From Saccharomyces mikatae IFO 1815 (taxonomy: Eukaryota; Ascomycota; Saccharomycetes; Saccharomycetales; Saccharomycetaceae), in contig NC_079264.1 of NCBI RefSeq assembly GCF_947241705.1, positions 124,001 through 188,000 of the forward strand: 64,000 nt of DNA, in the 5' to 3' direction. Below the pieces are notes generated by a model that made no database searches, was not told the origin of the DNA, and worked only from the letters and a program-made list of their open reading frames with translations. Positions 43,511-54,247 of the stretch are shown here, in pieces. A program made the position numbers and the translations under genes. Positions within the stretch are counted from its first letter, which is position 1. Every line of letters begins with the position of its first letter.

Positions 43511-45604
43511 ATGGCAGTCTCGAAGGATATTGATCTGTTCAATTTGAGAGAAAACGAACAAATTGTGTCACCTTGTCTTATCGTCCATGGGAAGTGCAAT
43601 AAGCCAAATGGTGCTAAAACTGTTCAGGTGCAGCATCCACAATTGCCTCCCGTTACTTACCCCATACACAATCAGTTCTTCAAGGCCACTGTGATACTAA
43701 CTCCTGGTGAGAATAAGTTGACATTTGTCACCGACACCAACACTGTTAGGAGAATTGTATGTTACTATACGCCGCTGACGCAGAATCCTCCTGTGCATCT
43801 GTGCTTGATCTTGGCCAAAGACTCGCCCTTACAGTTCGACTCTCCTCGAGAGCAGAAGAACAGGGAGGGTGGGAATGGCCTTGAGTTGGCCATTAAGAAA
43901 CTTAGACTTGGTGCCAGACTCATGCAAGCTTACACGAACGAGCAGATGTTGAGAAACAGTATGGGCAATAGGACCTTCTCGTTTGTTGAGGAGTATACGT
44001 GGGACACCCTGTTCGAGCAGCCTGCTATGAGAAGCACCATAAAGGTGCATGTGGTACGTTCTGAAAAAACGGTGAAGGAGATCCGGGACCCTGACATAGC
44101 TCAACAAAATTCCAAGGGGAAGAACACCGGCGCCCTTTTTGGGATAGCCATGGATGCCCTGAAGAGCTACGGTGGACCCTTTACTAATAACGAGAAGCCT
44201 GTTCAGGCAGCTTGTATGTTTTTAGATACCCACTGGGATGGAAATTTGATTACGGGCCATGCTGCATTAGGCGGGGGCGATGAGAGCATCAAGCTAGCCA
44301 TTTTCGGGTCTCACGGGCTTTATTCATGGCCAAGTTGCCTCGAGCAAATAGTGCCTTATTTCACTGATGAGACGAAGTCCTCCAAAAGTGAGGTGGCAAA
44401 CGATTGTAACGAGTGTGGCACCTACTGGGAGTGTTTGACTATCACTTTAGGGGCATTCATGCATGAGATTGGCCACTTGCTGGGCTGCCCTCACCAGGAA
44501 AGCGGTGTGATGTTAAGAGGCTATACCACTTTGAACAGATCATTCTTGACTAAAGAGGCGCATTCTGTGAGAACAAACTCTACTGGTGCTAGCCCTCCCA
44601 TCTTCCCCAAGGAAGAGTGCACCTGGCATCGTCTCGATACGGTAAGGTTCTTATACCATCCTTCTTTCACTTTACCACAGGACTATTACGATCCCTCATT
44701 CATGAGGCCTACAAAATTGGGTGGGTTTCCAAATATAAAACATTCTGTATACCCCTTGGGTAACGGTAGCTGCCGCATCTTGTCGCCCACAGGGATTTAC
44801 CTAATTGAAATCATTTGCGATGATTTGGCCAAGGGCCATATTGAATATTTACCGGTTTCTCTGGGTGGAAGAGGACCTCAGCGGGAAGTCATAGTAACGC
44901 TAGATGATTTACGTTCCAGGTTACCCAAGAGTGAACTTGGCAAATTTGGTGATACTTTTAAGTTGAAAATTCTCTCTGTTAATGCACCAGAGATTGAGTT
45001 CGACAATTTCCCATCATTGTTGAATGTTCAGCCGTTAGACATGTCCAAATATGGATTTTCTAAAAGTGTTCAAGGCATTAAATCACCATTGTATGGTCGC
45101 AGTGACGGTGGTAACGATGTTGGCATTGTCGCCTTTGATGTTAGATTAGTCACTGCCGTCAGGATATACCATGGTTATGCCCTGGATGGCGTGAGATTTT
45201 ATTACAAAGAAGAGCCAACGCCATCTAAGCATGCTCCTTCTGTGAAACCGTCTGTACCACCGAGAAACTATTTTGCCAAAATCACGCATAGTATCAAAAG
45301 TCATGTTTCCATAAACGAAAGTGATTTTAAAAGTGTACTCTTCGGGCACGAAACTCAAAATTATACGGATGCTACCTTAGAACCTGGTGAAATAATCATT
45401 GGATTCAATTTGAGGTGCGGAGCTTGGGTTGATGCCATCCAAATTATAACTAGTCATGGCAGAATGACCGACATGTTTGGTAATAAAAATGGAGGTGGTT
45501 TAGCTGAATTGCAACCACCTAATGGTCAGTATATTTTGGGTGTTACAGGTAGAGTTGGCCAATGGGTCGATGCCTTTGGAATTGTTTATGGATCTCTGGA
45601 GTAG
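43511..45604 (+). CDS. YIL108W: YIL108W, putative zincin-type metalloprotease
   Basis: A 697-codon ORF matching S. cerevisiae YIL108W (696 aa), annotated there as a putative metalloendopeptidase without an established substrate. The zinc motif HEIGHLLGCPH is present: His318, Glu319, His322 and His328 have the HExxHxxxxxH spacing of metzincin-like peptidases. An N-terminal beta-rich region (1-130; LIVHGKCNKPNGAKTVQVQHPQ) precedes it. The C-terminal 250 residues contain repeated Gly/Asp-rich beta segments (GGNDVGIVAFDVRLVTAVRIYHG; GAWVDAIQIITSHGR; GQWVDAFGIVYG), which look like a jacalin-type lectin fold and may bind sugars. No signal peptide or membrane span is visible, so it is probably cytoplasmic. 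Function remains inferred. Confidence 0.94.
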   Translation: MAVSKDIDLFNLRENEQIVSPCLIVHGKCNKPNGAKTVQVQHPQLPPVTYPIHNQFFKATVILTPGENKLTFVTDTNTVRRIVCYYTPLTQNPPVHLCLILAKDSPLQFDSPREQKNREGGNGLELAIKKLRLGARLMQAYTNEQMLRNSMGNRTFSFVEEYTWDTLFEQPAMRSTIKVHVVRSEKTVKEIRDPDIAQQNSKGKNTGALFGIAMDALKSYGGPFTNNEKPVQAACMFLDTHWDGNLITGHAALGGGDESIKLAIFGSHGLYSWPSCLEQIVPYFTDETKSSKSEVANDCNECGTYWECLTITLGAFMHEIGHLLGCPHQESGVMLRGYTTLNRSFLTKEAHSVRTNSTGASPPIFPKEECTWHRLDTVRFLYHPSFTLPQDYYDPSFMRPTKLGGFPNIKHSVYPLGNGSCRILSPTGIYLIEIICDDLAKGHIEYLPVSLGGRGPQREVIVTLDDLRSRLPKSELGKFGDTFKLKILSVNAPEIEFDNFPSLLNVQPLDMSKYGFSKSVQGIKSPLYGRSDGGNDVGIVAFDVRLVTAVRIYHGYALDGVRFYYKEEPTPSKHAPSVKPSVPPRNYFAKITHSIKSHVSINESDFKSVLFGHETQNYTDATLEPGEIIIGFNLRCGAWVDAIQIITSHGRMTDMFGNKNGGGLAELQPPNGQYILGVTGRVGQWVDAFGIVYGSLE

Positions 45605-45932
45605 TTAGTCAAATTTTATTTTTTCATTTATCTTTATTTTTTTAAAATTCTTCCTATCAACATACATCTATTAAATTGCTTTCTTTATGTACGTAGATTT
45701 TTCTCTATTTGCAGATTTTCTTTCTTTAGGTAAAAAAGGAAAAGGTTCACTATATAGTATAAACAAAAAATGCAACGCTTCAAAATTGTGCAAAACAAAA
45801 TACCTCGAAGCAAAAGATATCTTCTTTTGGCTTAATCGCATGTTTAATTTGTATTAACTATTCATTAAAATATTTGCATTTCTTCTATTGCATTTAATTA
45901 ACATATCGATTTTTTCTTTTCCTCAATTAAGT
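45605..45932. other. YIL108W-PFK26 convergent spacer
   Basis: Very AT-rich, holding the two 3' ends (T runs on both strands). No gene, repeat family or RNA seen. Confidence 0.5.
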
Positions 45933-48413
45933 TTAAACGTGACTTTGACTCCGTGTCATCGTTCTTGCTCTTATATCATCATTATCATTATTATCAGTGT
46001 CAGTAGAATAGTCCTTTCCATGTAATGAAAAACTTTTATTTTTCAACATAGATAATTTTTCGTCCACTTTGTCTATTTCAAACATTTGCCTTGCTGTAGC
46101 TGCTGAGTTCTTTATATTAGGCGCGTTGAAAGTTGATTTACTATTGTTAGCCAATAGAGGGTTCACATTATTCAAATTTGGAACAACTCTTGGACGATGT
46201 ATCGAAATCGAGGTACCACCACCGTCTAAGATATTGTTAGAAGCATTGGTGGTCATTAATGGTGCAGACAATGGCACTTTTGAATTACCATTGTTGTTGT
46301 TAACACTAATGTTGCTTCCAGTAAGTGCTGCTGTGCTGCCAATTTGAGCGCTAACACTATTTTTCGGTTGTTCTGATGATTCACTCTGTGATGATGATGC
46401 AGAAGTAAGGTTGGACTTTTTTCTTGACAAGAAGTCACTTGCGAAACTGCTTCTTGCACTTGGTGGGGCAGTTGGTATAACAGAATATCTTCTTTCATTA
46501 TAAACGAGGCCCACTTCTTTCACCCTCGTGGTATTCAAGTCTGTTTGTGGGACTTTAGAAAATGAATCGGATGTTTCATCGTATTCCCACAATGACCAAG
46601 TGATTCCATAAGGTTTTGGTTCCAAACAATAGACACAATGTAATGGAACATCTAAATTGGCAATGATATCCATGCTTAAATTCATAAAATATCCTAATAA
46701 GGCTCTTGCTACCACGCGATGTGTAATAATAAGGACGTTATCTTCGATTCTTTCTAGTTCTGTGATCACAGGTCTGAGCCTATTGATAACATCCATATAC
46801 GACTCACCACCAATGCCAGGGTATCTATATCTTAACTTATCCATTTGTCTTTTTTCGAATTCTTCTGGGAAATTGTTTTGAATCTCCGGATATGTCATAC
46901 CATCATAATCACCCGCACTTAATTCGTCTAACATTTTCATTTGTTTGATAGGATAATCGTCTTCATTGAAATATTGGGCAGTCTCTATAGTCCTAGCACG
47001 CATGCTGGTCCAAACGAAAAAGTCATTATAAAGATTGTTATCTGAATTTTCATTATTTTTTTTTTGTTGCATGAGATTTTGGTAAAAGATTTCTCTCTGT
47101 CTAGCGATGAATTTGGGCAAGCTTTTGGCAAACCTCAAACCGCGAGGAGTCAGATGAGAATTGCCGCCAATACGGCCACTAACATTGTCCTCACTTTCGC
47201 CACTTCTCGTTATCCAAATCTGTCTGTCAGCCAAATTGAAGTTTAACAAGTAATACACCGTTTGCGAAGCTAAAAACCCCTGGATATTATATGCAATAAC
47301 TTTCTTCCCCACATCTATCATTTTGATGTATTGCAAATTCTCATCATCTTCAATAGGTTCATAGGCCTTGAGGTAGTTCGCTAAACGGCTTTTAAAATCT
47401 TTCAGAGAGCTTTCAGGATCTTTTCCTTTATAATCTGGACCAAATAGTTTGAGTCTAATATTTTTCTGTACCAGTGCGTGATCTGAACAAACAGATTCTA
47501 AAAATAAAACTTTCAAATGAGGGCTTCTCTTTCTAATTCTAGCCAACACATTTTTTCTTCTTTCACGGGAAGTATTGGTGGCATCAAAAATACCCACCGA
47601 TCCTGCACCCTCTAATAAATAATCTAACAATTCATCTAAAGTATCCATTGCCCATTTGTCTCTCAGCCTCGTCGAATCAGCATTATTTGGGTCAAAAAAC
47701 TTTGAATCTTGATCTTTTAAGCCATGCTCCTTGGCAAACCTTCTTCTTGTGTTACCAACATTAAACACTTTACAATAGTATAAAGAGTAATTTAAGAACC
47801 TGGATAACTTATTTGTAATAAACGACTTTCCCGTAGCAGGTAATCCGACCATAACAATAACCAATTTGGACCCGCTGTCTTCCTTAGATATGAGACCATC
47901 TGGAGAAGTCTTAGATTTCGTCAAACCAGGAACATCGATAGTGGTAGGTCTTCTTTTATGGTGTCTTGTGGGTGATTTGATATCCTTCAAATCAATTCGA
48001 GTCACCTCATCTGCTTCACCCGAAGGAGGAATATAATCAGTAACATTGTCCATGGGAATGTTCGCATTTTTTAGTTTAGTTTCGTCATTAATGTGCAATC
48101 GGTGTAACGATTTCAAATTCGTAGCGCTATTCTCAGGAGAGTCTGAAGGGGTGTTATCTTCAGTAATTCGAGGAGAGTTCCAATTGCTAGATATGGGAGT
48201 ATCGCTCAAAGGTCTTTTTTGGAAAAGTGGTAAGTGTTTAGACAACTCATCGTGTGGACCCTTCTCAGCGTCAATTTTATCATCGGAACCCCGGGGTAAA
48301 AGATCATAACAGGAGTCCTGGCTAGGTGTCACATGGTGTGGCGATTGGGTAGGAGCAAGATCAGTATCAGGCGGCACAGGAGATGTTTCAGAGAAGTCTA
48401 CTGGTTTGAACAT
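45933..48413 (-). CDS. PFK26: PFK26, 6-phosphofructo-2-kinase
   Basis: An 826-codon minus-strand ORF matching S. cerevisiae Pfk26 (YIL107C, 827 aa). It makes fructose-2,6-bisphosphate, the activator of phosphofructokinase and inhibitor of fructose-1,6-bisphosphatase, in the cytosol. The kinase domain has the P-loop GLPATGKSFITNKLSRFL (about 190-205) and FDATNTSRERR. The C-terminal bisphosphatase-like domain has ITRSGESE where active enzymes have RHGE: Ser404 replaces the catalytic His, so it should lack bisphosphatase activity, as in S. cerevisiae. RRYSV places Ser644 in a protein kinase A consensus, the known activating site. Long disordered Ser/Asn-rich ends flank the enzyme. Divergent from MOB1. 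Confidence 0.97.
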   Translation of the reverse strand: MFKPVDFSETSPVPPDTDLAPTQSPHHVTPSQDSCYDLLPRGSDDKIDAEKGPHDELSKHLPLFQKRPLSDTPISSNWNSPRITEDNTPSDSPENSATNLKSLHRLHINDETKLKNANIPMDNVTDYIPPSGEADEVTRIDLKDIKSPTRHHKRRPTTIDVPGLTKSKTSPDGLISKEDSGSKLVIVMVGLPATGKSFITNKLSRFLNYSLYYCKVFNVGNTRRRFAKEHGLKDQDSKFFDPNNADSTRLRDKWAMDTLDELLDYLLEGAGSVGIFDATNTSRERRKNVLARIRKRSPHLKVLFLESVCSDHALVQKNIRLKLFGPDYKGKDPESSLKDFKSRLANYLKAYEPIEDDENLQYIKMIDVGKKVIAYNIQGFLASQTVYYLLNFNLADRQIWITRSGESEDNVSGRIGGNSHLTPRGLRFAKSLPKFIARQREIFYQNLMQQKKNNENSDNNLYNDFFVWTSMRARTIETAQYFNEDDYPIKQMKMLDELSAGDYDGMTYPEIQNNFPEEFEKRQMDKLRYRYPGIGGESYMDVINRLRPVITELERIEDNVLIITHRVVARALLGYFMNLSMDIIANLDVPLHCVYCLEPKPYGITWSLWEYDETSDSFSKVPQTDLNTTRVKEVGLVYNERRYSVIPTAPPSARSSFASDFLSRKKSNLTSASSSQSESSEQPKNSVSAQIGSTAALTGSNISVNNNNGNSKVPLSAPLMTTNASNNILDGGGTSISIHRPRVVPNLNNVNPLLANNSKSTFNAPNIKNSAATARQMFEIDKVDEKLSMLKNKSFSLHGKDYSTDTDNNDNDDIRARTMTRSQSHV

Positions 48414-49081
48414 GAGTCTTTGTTCCTGCTGCTGCCTTGTTATTTTGAATGAACTTTCTTTCTACGCCTCTTTTTATTTTACTTTTTTAGCTTATGGCAC
48501 AAAAGTATGCAAACAGATAATAGAAAACGAAAGTTAATTCACTTTGTTTACCCGTGACTGAATACTTGAGTATGTTTATATATATACGTATACCTCTTTA
48601 ATGTTGAAAGAAATATGTTAACAATTTCTGTAAGAAATGATTCATGTACTCCACTATAAATTAGTTTACTATTGTCAGTAAAGGCGCGATTAAAAATAAA
48701 AACTAGGAAAAGAAACTCCTCCTCAAAAATTGTTTTGTCCCCTAAAAATCGTACGGTATGATAGTTTATATTCAGATAGACCACGTGACAAGCACGTGAT
48801 AATTATTGCGTGGGGTAATGCTCTCGTATTTTATGATAAATATTCGTCTTAGAAAGAAGGGTAACCTAATTTCCCAAAAAGGAAATACCAAAACGTTAGA
48901 AAAATTACAATGATAGCTGTAGTTGTTAGCCGTAACTATATTACTGATTCAAGAAAAGCATTATTCTAGCAGCTTACGTTGTTTAGGTAGTTATTTCTAA
49001 ACTTGATCAGCATAAACTTGAGTTGTTTGCCAGCATTTTTAACCAATTTTTCCGAAGCATCTAAGGATTTCAAAAGTTCTA
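48414..49081. promoter_or_regulatory. Divergent PFK26-MOB1 promoter with paired CACGTG
   Basis: CACGTG occurs at 48782-48787 and 48793-48798, starts 11 bp apart (one helical turn), 369 bp upstream of PFK26 and about 285 bp upstream of MOB1. Candidate binders are Tye7 (glycolytic regulator), Cbf1 or Pho4; Tye7 would suit PFK26. No gene is seen; a 78-codon antisense frame at 48548-48784 is unsupported. Confidence 0.5.
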
Positions 49082-49311
49082 ATGTCCTTTTTACAAAATT
49101 TGTATGCTCCTATGATTTGTCTTTATTATATCTAGAGATGTTCATCTTTTACTAACAGACAGGGTATTTTCTACCTCTCAAAAACAGTCACATAAGTCCC
49201 GGTCAAACAATAAGATCTACCAGAGGTTTCAAATGGAACACTGCTAACACCGGTAGTAACACAGGCTCTGTACCACCTTCCAAGGTAAATCCCCATAACA
49301 ATAATGTTAAC

Positions 49312-49349
<38 letters not shown>

Positions 49350-50115
49350 GGCGGAATTTTTCAATACTCCAGTGAATGAATATAATGAAAGTGAACATGG
49401 AAGGATGTCCCCAATTCTTACTACGCCAAAGAGGCACGTCGCTCCACCTGAGCAAGTACAAAATGTAACCGATTTCAATTATACTCCATCGCATCAGAAG
49501 CCGTTTCTACAACCACAAGCAGGCACTACAGTGACAACACATCAAGATATCAAACAAATCGTGGAAATGACGCTAGGATCTGAAGGGGTACTCAACCAAG
49601 CTGTGAAATTACCACGTGGTGAGGATGAAAATGAATGGCTAGCAGTTCATTGTGTGGATTTTTATAATCAAATAAATATGCTATACGGGTCTATCACAGA
49701 ATTTTGCTCTCCACAAACATGCCCAAGAATGATAGCGACAAACGAGTATGAATATCTTTGGGCGTTTCAAAAGGGTCAACCTCCCGTTTCAGTAAGTGCC
49801 CCCAAATACGTGGAATGTTTAATGAGATGGTGTCAAGACCAATTCGATGACGAATCTCTTTTTCCCTCGAAAGTCACTGGAACGTTCCCGGAGGGATTTA
49901 TCCAACGAGTTATTCAACCGATCCTTAGACGATTATTCAGAGTTTATGCGCATATCTACTGCCATCATTTCAATGAGATCCTGGAACTAAATCTACAAAC
50001 AGTGTTAAATACAAGTTTCAGACATTTTTGCCTCTTTGCTCAAGAGTTCGAGCTACTGAGACCGGCCGATTTTGGTCCGCTGTTAGAATTAGTGATGGAA
50101 TTAAGGGATAGGTAG
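49082..50115 (+). CDS. MOB1: MOB1, Dbf2-kinase activator of the mitotic exit network (intron 49102-49187)
   Basis: Exon 1 is 49082-49101 (20 nt, MSFLQN and two bases of Phe), the intron 49102-49187 (86 nt), exon 2 49188-50115. Signals: donor GTATGC (one base off the usual GTATGT), branch site TACTAAC 49150-49156, acceptor CAG ending 49187. The spliced protein is 315 aa, against 314 in S. cerevisiae Mob1 (YIL106W), which has the same exon layout. Mob1 binds and activates Dbf2/Dbf20 kinases at spindle poles and bud neck for mitotic exit and cytokinesis. The variable N-terminus carries a 13-Asn run; the globular Mob domain (about 100-315) is nearly identical to S. cerevisiae, with zinc ligands in FCSPQTCPRM and the HIYCHHF segment. 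Confidence 0.96.
49312..49347 (+). repeat. (AAT)12 coding microsatellite in MOB1
   Basis: Twelve perfect AAT codons after an AAC give a run of 13 Asn in the disordered N-terminus, longer than the four-Asn run I recall in S. cerevisiae Mob1. Confidence 0.92.
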
Positions 50116-50250
50116 TATTGTATATTTATATACGCCTGCTTATACGTTGCTTTCTTCCACACGCGGGACATAAAACAAAGAATGCGAGAAAATATCAATA
50201 CTAGTATGGATAGAAGGAAATAAAAACATTTTAGTGTACTATATTTGTAT

Positions 50251-52296
50251 TTATGATTTGAAATCATTTATTGGTGTTTGAATATAAATATTGGGAACTT
50301 GATCCTGTAATTCAGAATCATTAGTATCAGGCAATGACGACATGGATGTATTAGTATTTGTTTGATTGTCCAATTTTGGTGTTACCGTGGACCCCACATA
50401 ATTACTGTTGATATCATCGTTTTCATCGTTTTCCACCATTGTACTATTGGCATTACTTTGCTGATACTTATCACTACTGGCGCCATTATTAGTCACCTTA
50501 GGTTTCCCATCTGAATTCAGGTTTAATTTTTGTGTAATAAATTTATACTTGTCCTGTATACTCGAAATAGAAGTTAATATCTTCAAATTGTCAAACCAAG
50601 ACATCATTGCTTCATAAGAGTCTGCTTTAAAAACCCAATTGTGACCACGGCGAATTATGCCATTTTGCTTGGCATGTAACACAAACTTAGCATCCGAACC
50701 AGTCGAATTTGGTGATGATGTGTTATTCTTTCGAGAATGTTCTGTCACGGTACATTCACTTAATGCTAACGACATCACTGGAACTAGATCTTTTTTCCTA
50801 TCTGCGGTCTTAAATTCATGTAAAAAATTAGGTGTTAACACGTAATATCCCTTTGAATAAGACTTTAAAAATTTTGATCTCCTTTCCAAAAACCCAGATT
50901 TTATCTCATAAGTTAAAGGATCGGATTGATATTTGTAAACAATTTCTTTAAATGATCTCATTGGCAAATTAGGTAGTAAAAAGTTGGGATCTCTTGAAAT
51001 GAAGTTATCCCATTCAAATTGTGGATCAACATTGAAAAAACCAGAATCTAACTTGGATATTAATATATCGAAGACCAATTGCGCTTCTTGTCCCAGCAAT
51101 CTTGCATATATGGTTAAGGAGTTTTGAATTTCCATAACTACAATTTTTTCTAATTCAGCACCTGAAGTTTCCAGATTATCAAAAGCTTCGTGCAAAAAAT
51201 TCTCCTCCTGAAGCTGCTTTTTAATCTGTCTATCAAGCGTCAGCTTAGTTAAAAAAGGATCTTGTTTAGGCACTGAATAGCGTGCATCCTTTAAAGACTC
51301 CTGAAATTGTTTCATTGCCTGTTTGGTTTGTTGCAATTCTTTAGAACAGGAATTTTTGAAATCCGATTGTAGAGATTTTATCTCCTTTATCTTGACTAAA
51401 AGATCTCTTCTTAAGTCTTCCAAACGAGGAATAACATCATTGGTCAGTTCCCTTGAGGCCTTGGAGGCACTGGATGCCAATGATTCGTGATATTGGTTCA
51501 AAATTGTTGGTAAGTCCTGTATCGAACCATTACCCAGTGGTAAAAAAAACTTTTGAACTGATTTATCCTCCTGTGAACTTGGTTGGTATTGATTTTCTAT
51601 TGAAAAAAATGGAAATTGTACAGCATGTGATAATCTTAGTTGTTGTCTCACGATTTCATCCTGAATAGAGGCGATTTCTGTCAAATAAACAATCACTGAT
51701 TTGATAACATTCCTCCAAGCTGAAAACCTTGCCGCAAGAATATCTGTGGGCTGTGCAGCCGTAGGTACTAGTATGACTAATGGCGATCTAGGGTCCTGCT
51801 GTTGTTGTTGTTGTTGAGAAAGCCTTTGGCGTTGTAAAGAAGATCGAGCTCTCGACAATAATGATGTGTTCGTTAGGGAGTTTTTTCCTTGGAACTGTTT
51901 GCCGTTATTATTGTTAGAATCTGCTGCGGCAATGGTTACATTGGTAGTCGAGTCAATATTGGGAGAACCGTCACTCATTATACCTTGCAACCCTCCAGAA
52001 TTCATTGTTAACGTCCTATTGTTCTGGAACGTAGAGTTGCTGGTTGACCGAACGGGTTGGCCGTTCAAATAGTTTTGCTGGTTTACATCAGCAGATGTCA
52101 AACTGCCATTTTGAAAGTTTGCACTCTGCTGCTGTTGCTGTTGCTGTTGTTGTTGCTGTTGTTGTAAAACGTAGGCATGGTCTGCTGAAGTCATACTTCT
52201 TGTATGCTGCTGCAAGTTATGCAGGTGTTGAAGGTTCAGCTGTTGCTGTGAAAGCATATCGGAGACTGCAGAGGTCATTGTATTGTTTTTCGACAT
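50251..52296 (-). CDS. SLM1: SLM1, PI(4,5)P2-binding TORC2 effector of eisosomes
   Basis: A 681-codon minus-strand ORF matching S. cerevisiae Slm1 (YIL105C, 686 aa). Slm1/Slm2 bind PI(4,5)P2 and eisosomes, are TORC2 and Ypk1 partners and calcineurin targets, and control actin and sphingolipid responses to membrane stress. Parts: Gln-rich N-terminus with a 13-Gln run; F-BAR-like helical region (about 165-420; TDILAARFSAWRNVIKSVIVYLTEIASIQ); PH domain (about 465-580; KSGFLERRSKFLKSYSKGYYVLTPNFLHEF, ending YEAMMSWFDNLKIL); and a C-terminal PNIYIQ, the PxIxIT calcineurin docking motif. The CAG/CAA run is likely length-variable. Convergent with MOB1. Confidence 0.96.
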   Translation of the reverse strand: MSKNNTMTSAVSDMLSQQQLNLQHLHNLQQHTRSMTSADHAYVLQQQQQQQQQQQQQSANFQNGSLTSADVNQQNYLNGQPVRSTSNSTFQNNRTLTMNSGGLQGIMSDGSPNIDSTTNVTIAAADSNNNNGKQFQGKNSLTNTSLLSRARSSLQRQRLSQQQQQQQDPRSPLVILVPTAAQPTDILAARFSAWRNVIKSVIVYLTEIASIQDEIVRQQLRLSHAVQFPFFSIENQYQPSSQEDKSVQKFFLPLGNGSIQDLPTILNQYHESLASSASKASRELTNDVIPRLEDLRRDLLVKIKEIKSLQSDFKNSCSKELQQTKQAMKQFQESLKDARYSVPKQDPFLTKLTLDRQIKKQLQEENFLHEAFDNLETSGAELEKIVVMEIQNSLTIYARLLGQEAQLVFDILISKLDSGFFNVDPQFEWDNFISRDPNFLLPNLPMRSFKEIVYKYQSDPLTYEIKSGFLERRSKFLKSYSKGYYVLTPNFLHEFKTADRKKDLVPVMSLALSECTVTEHSRKNNTSSPNSTGSDAKFVLHAKQNGIIRRGHNWVFKADSYEAMMSWFDNLKILTSISSIQDKYKFITQKLNLNSDGKPKVTNNGASSDKYQQSNANSTMVENDENDDINSNYVGSTVTPKLDNQTNTNTSMSSLPDTNDSELQDQVPNIYIQTPINDFKS

Positions 52297-52613
52297 TTTT
52301 TTTAATGTTATATTGTTGCCTTGTTATCTACTTTTTTCCAAAAAAAAAGCTTCAAAAAGAGGATGATCAAATGCAGGTATAAGAACACTTCTGTAGGTTA
52401 GACCAATTCAAGGGCTCGATATATATCTTCGTTGTTATGCATATCTCAACTTCATGTCATAGTCAGTCTTTAGGGCTTGAAAGTCTTCTCCCTTCCTTCC
52501 GATGGAATACGTAATGTTTGGGGGGAGAGCCGTGGAAAAAGAAGGGTAATGCTACTTTAGACTACCACAAGAAGGTTGGTCTATATATACTATATCTAAC
52601 GTAGTAATCTATT
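52297..52613. other. SLM1 promoter / SHQ1 3' flank
   Basis: Between two minus-strand genes. Contains the SLM1 promoter; a G-rich patch (GGGGGGAGAGCCG near 52520-52532) is the only compositional oddity. No gene seen. Confidence 0.45.
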
Positions 52614-54155
52614 TTAAACAATCGGAAGAACTTCGTTGTTTGTTTGATGTTGTTCTCGATATTGAGACTCCGCCAAAATTTCCATTTCTCTCAGGTTCAA
52701 CGTCTCCCACTCTGGCTCGCCAGTTTGCTCGTTGAAGGAGGCAATACAGTCAAACTCGATGTCCTCCTTGGAAATCGACTCTTGCTCTTTTCTCATCTCC
52801 ATGGCAAGGCTTCTTATGACATTCTCACTACCCTGGGATATGAACCAAGCTGTCAGATCATCCAAAAGTACTTTATCGTAGACATAGTACACATCATGGA
52901 AGCGAAACGTTTCATGAACGTCTAATAACGCTCTTATGATTAATCTCTTACCACCACGTAGAAGATAATATACAAACGTCCACGCTTTCATTACCAGGTC
53001 GTAGTTTCTGTGTAGTGGATAGCTCAGAGCTCTTCTAATGCCTGTAATGATTGCAACCTTAATTATGGAACTTTCTTTACTTACATTCGATATTTCTTTC
53101 ATACTTTCTTGTAGTCCGTCCATCTTCTTTAATTGATTATCTAAGAAGGATATCTGCGGGCATAATTTCCCCAAAGTCCAAGCACTCTCCGTAGTATGAG
53201 TACCTTCGTTTTCGATCTGTTCAAACATGTGACAAAACAGAACACTGAGTACGGTGACATATAGGGGTTTGATATCTTCTATCAGATAGGTCTTCTTGGG
53301 TAGGTGGTCCTGCATCTGCTTTTGTTCCTTGTCAGTAAATTCAATTGGCATGACAATATTTGGGTTTGAACTGTCTTTATACCATTGTAGGTATTGCTTT
53401 ACGACAGAAGGTGTAAACTTAAGCAGTTCTTTAATTCCGTTAATTTCCAAGTCTTCCTCGCTACCGTATTTATGCGTCATATATTCGGAAACATAGTATT
53501 CAGGGTCGAACTTTAAATTTTCTTTTCTTAATCTCTCAGTGACTCTATCGTTCGCCTTGGTATGCTCAGGATCGTCTAGTTCATTAATATCATTCCCGTT
53601 ACTTACCGATACAGATATAATTGTATCATACAAGTTGTCGAATCCATATTTTGTTTTCAGTAGTTCATTATTTATTGTCGAATCAATATTTTGCTCGATC
53701 TCCCAATTGAAATCTTCCCCCATTTGACCAATAGTTTTCACATCTTCCTTCGACTTACTAAACGTGTCATCGGCATCGATCTCTTGAATAAGAGGCTTTT
53801 GAGCCTTCTTTTCACCAAGATTTTCTGTCAATGCATCGGCACCTATGAGATCGCCTTGCCTGGCCAACAATTTTGTTGGTAAATCCAAATCTTCGAAATA
53901 CTCATTTTGATTCAATTTTCCTATTTTCACGTTGATGCATTCGTCTTTGGAATCGTATTGCGCCGTGGACCTCTCATCATCAACTAATTCGTGAGGAAAC
54001 CTCAATCTTAAATAGTAAGGTGATAGGTGAAAGATGACCATGTTTTCTTGGATGACTATTTCTAATCCCATAGCATTAAACCTAATATTGCTTATGAATA
54101 TTTTGAGAAATATAAATTCTTCATCCTGTGTTATACTGAATCTTGGCGTTATCAT
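52614..54155 (-). CDS. SHQ1: SHQ1, assembly chaperone for H/ACA snoRNPs
   Basis: A 513-codon minus-strand ORF matching S. cerevisiae Shq1 (YIL104C, 507 aa) from [23 protein letters not shown]. Shq1 holds free Cbf5 (dyskerin) as an RNA mimic before H/ACA particle assembly in the nucleus. The N-terminal CS/p23-like domain (1-125) ends near [13 protein letters not shown]; a poorly conserved linker (about 125-235) follows; the helical Shq1-specific domain (about 245-480) includes [31 protein letters not shown] and [29 protein letters not shown]. The C-terminus is a few residues longer than in S. cerevisiae. RRPE and PAC-like elements lie upstream, as expected for a ribosome-biogenesis gene. Confidence 0.96.
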   Translation of the reverse strand: MITPRFSITQDEEFIFLKIFISNIRFNAMGLEIVIQENMVIFHLSPYYLRLRFPHELVDDERSTAQYDSKDECINVKIGKLNQNEYFEDLDLPTKLLARQGDLIGADALTENLGEKKAQKPLIQEIDADDTFSKSKEDVKTIGQMGEDFNWEIEQNIDSTINNELLKTKYGFDNLYDTIISVSVSNGNDINELDDPEHTKANDRVTERLRKENLKFDPEYYVSEYMTHKYGSEEDLEINGIKELLKFTPSVVKQYLQWYKDSSNPNIVMPIEFTDKEQKQMQDHLPKKTYLIEDIKPLYVTVLSVLFCHMFEQIENEGTHTTESAWTLGKLCPQISFLDNQLKKMDGLQESMKEISNVSKESSIIKVAIITGIRRALSYPLHRNYDLVMKAWTFVYYLLRGGKRLIIRALLDVHETFRFHDVYYVYDKVLLDDLTAWFISQGSENVIRSLAMEMRKEQESISKEDIEFDCIASFNEQTGEPEWETLNLREMEILAESQYREQHQTNNEVLPIV

Positions 54156-54247
54156 TATTATCCGAAGGCGCTAAACTGTGATGAGTAATCTGCTTTAAAA
54201 TTAATTCTACACTGCTGTAGGCATTAATCAGTGGAATCTTAGTATTC

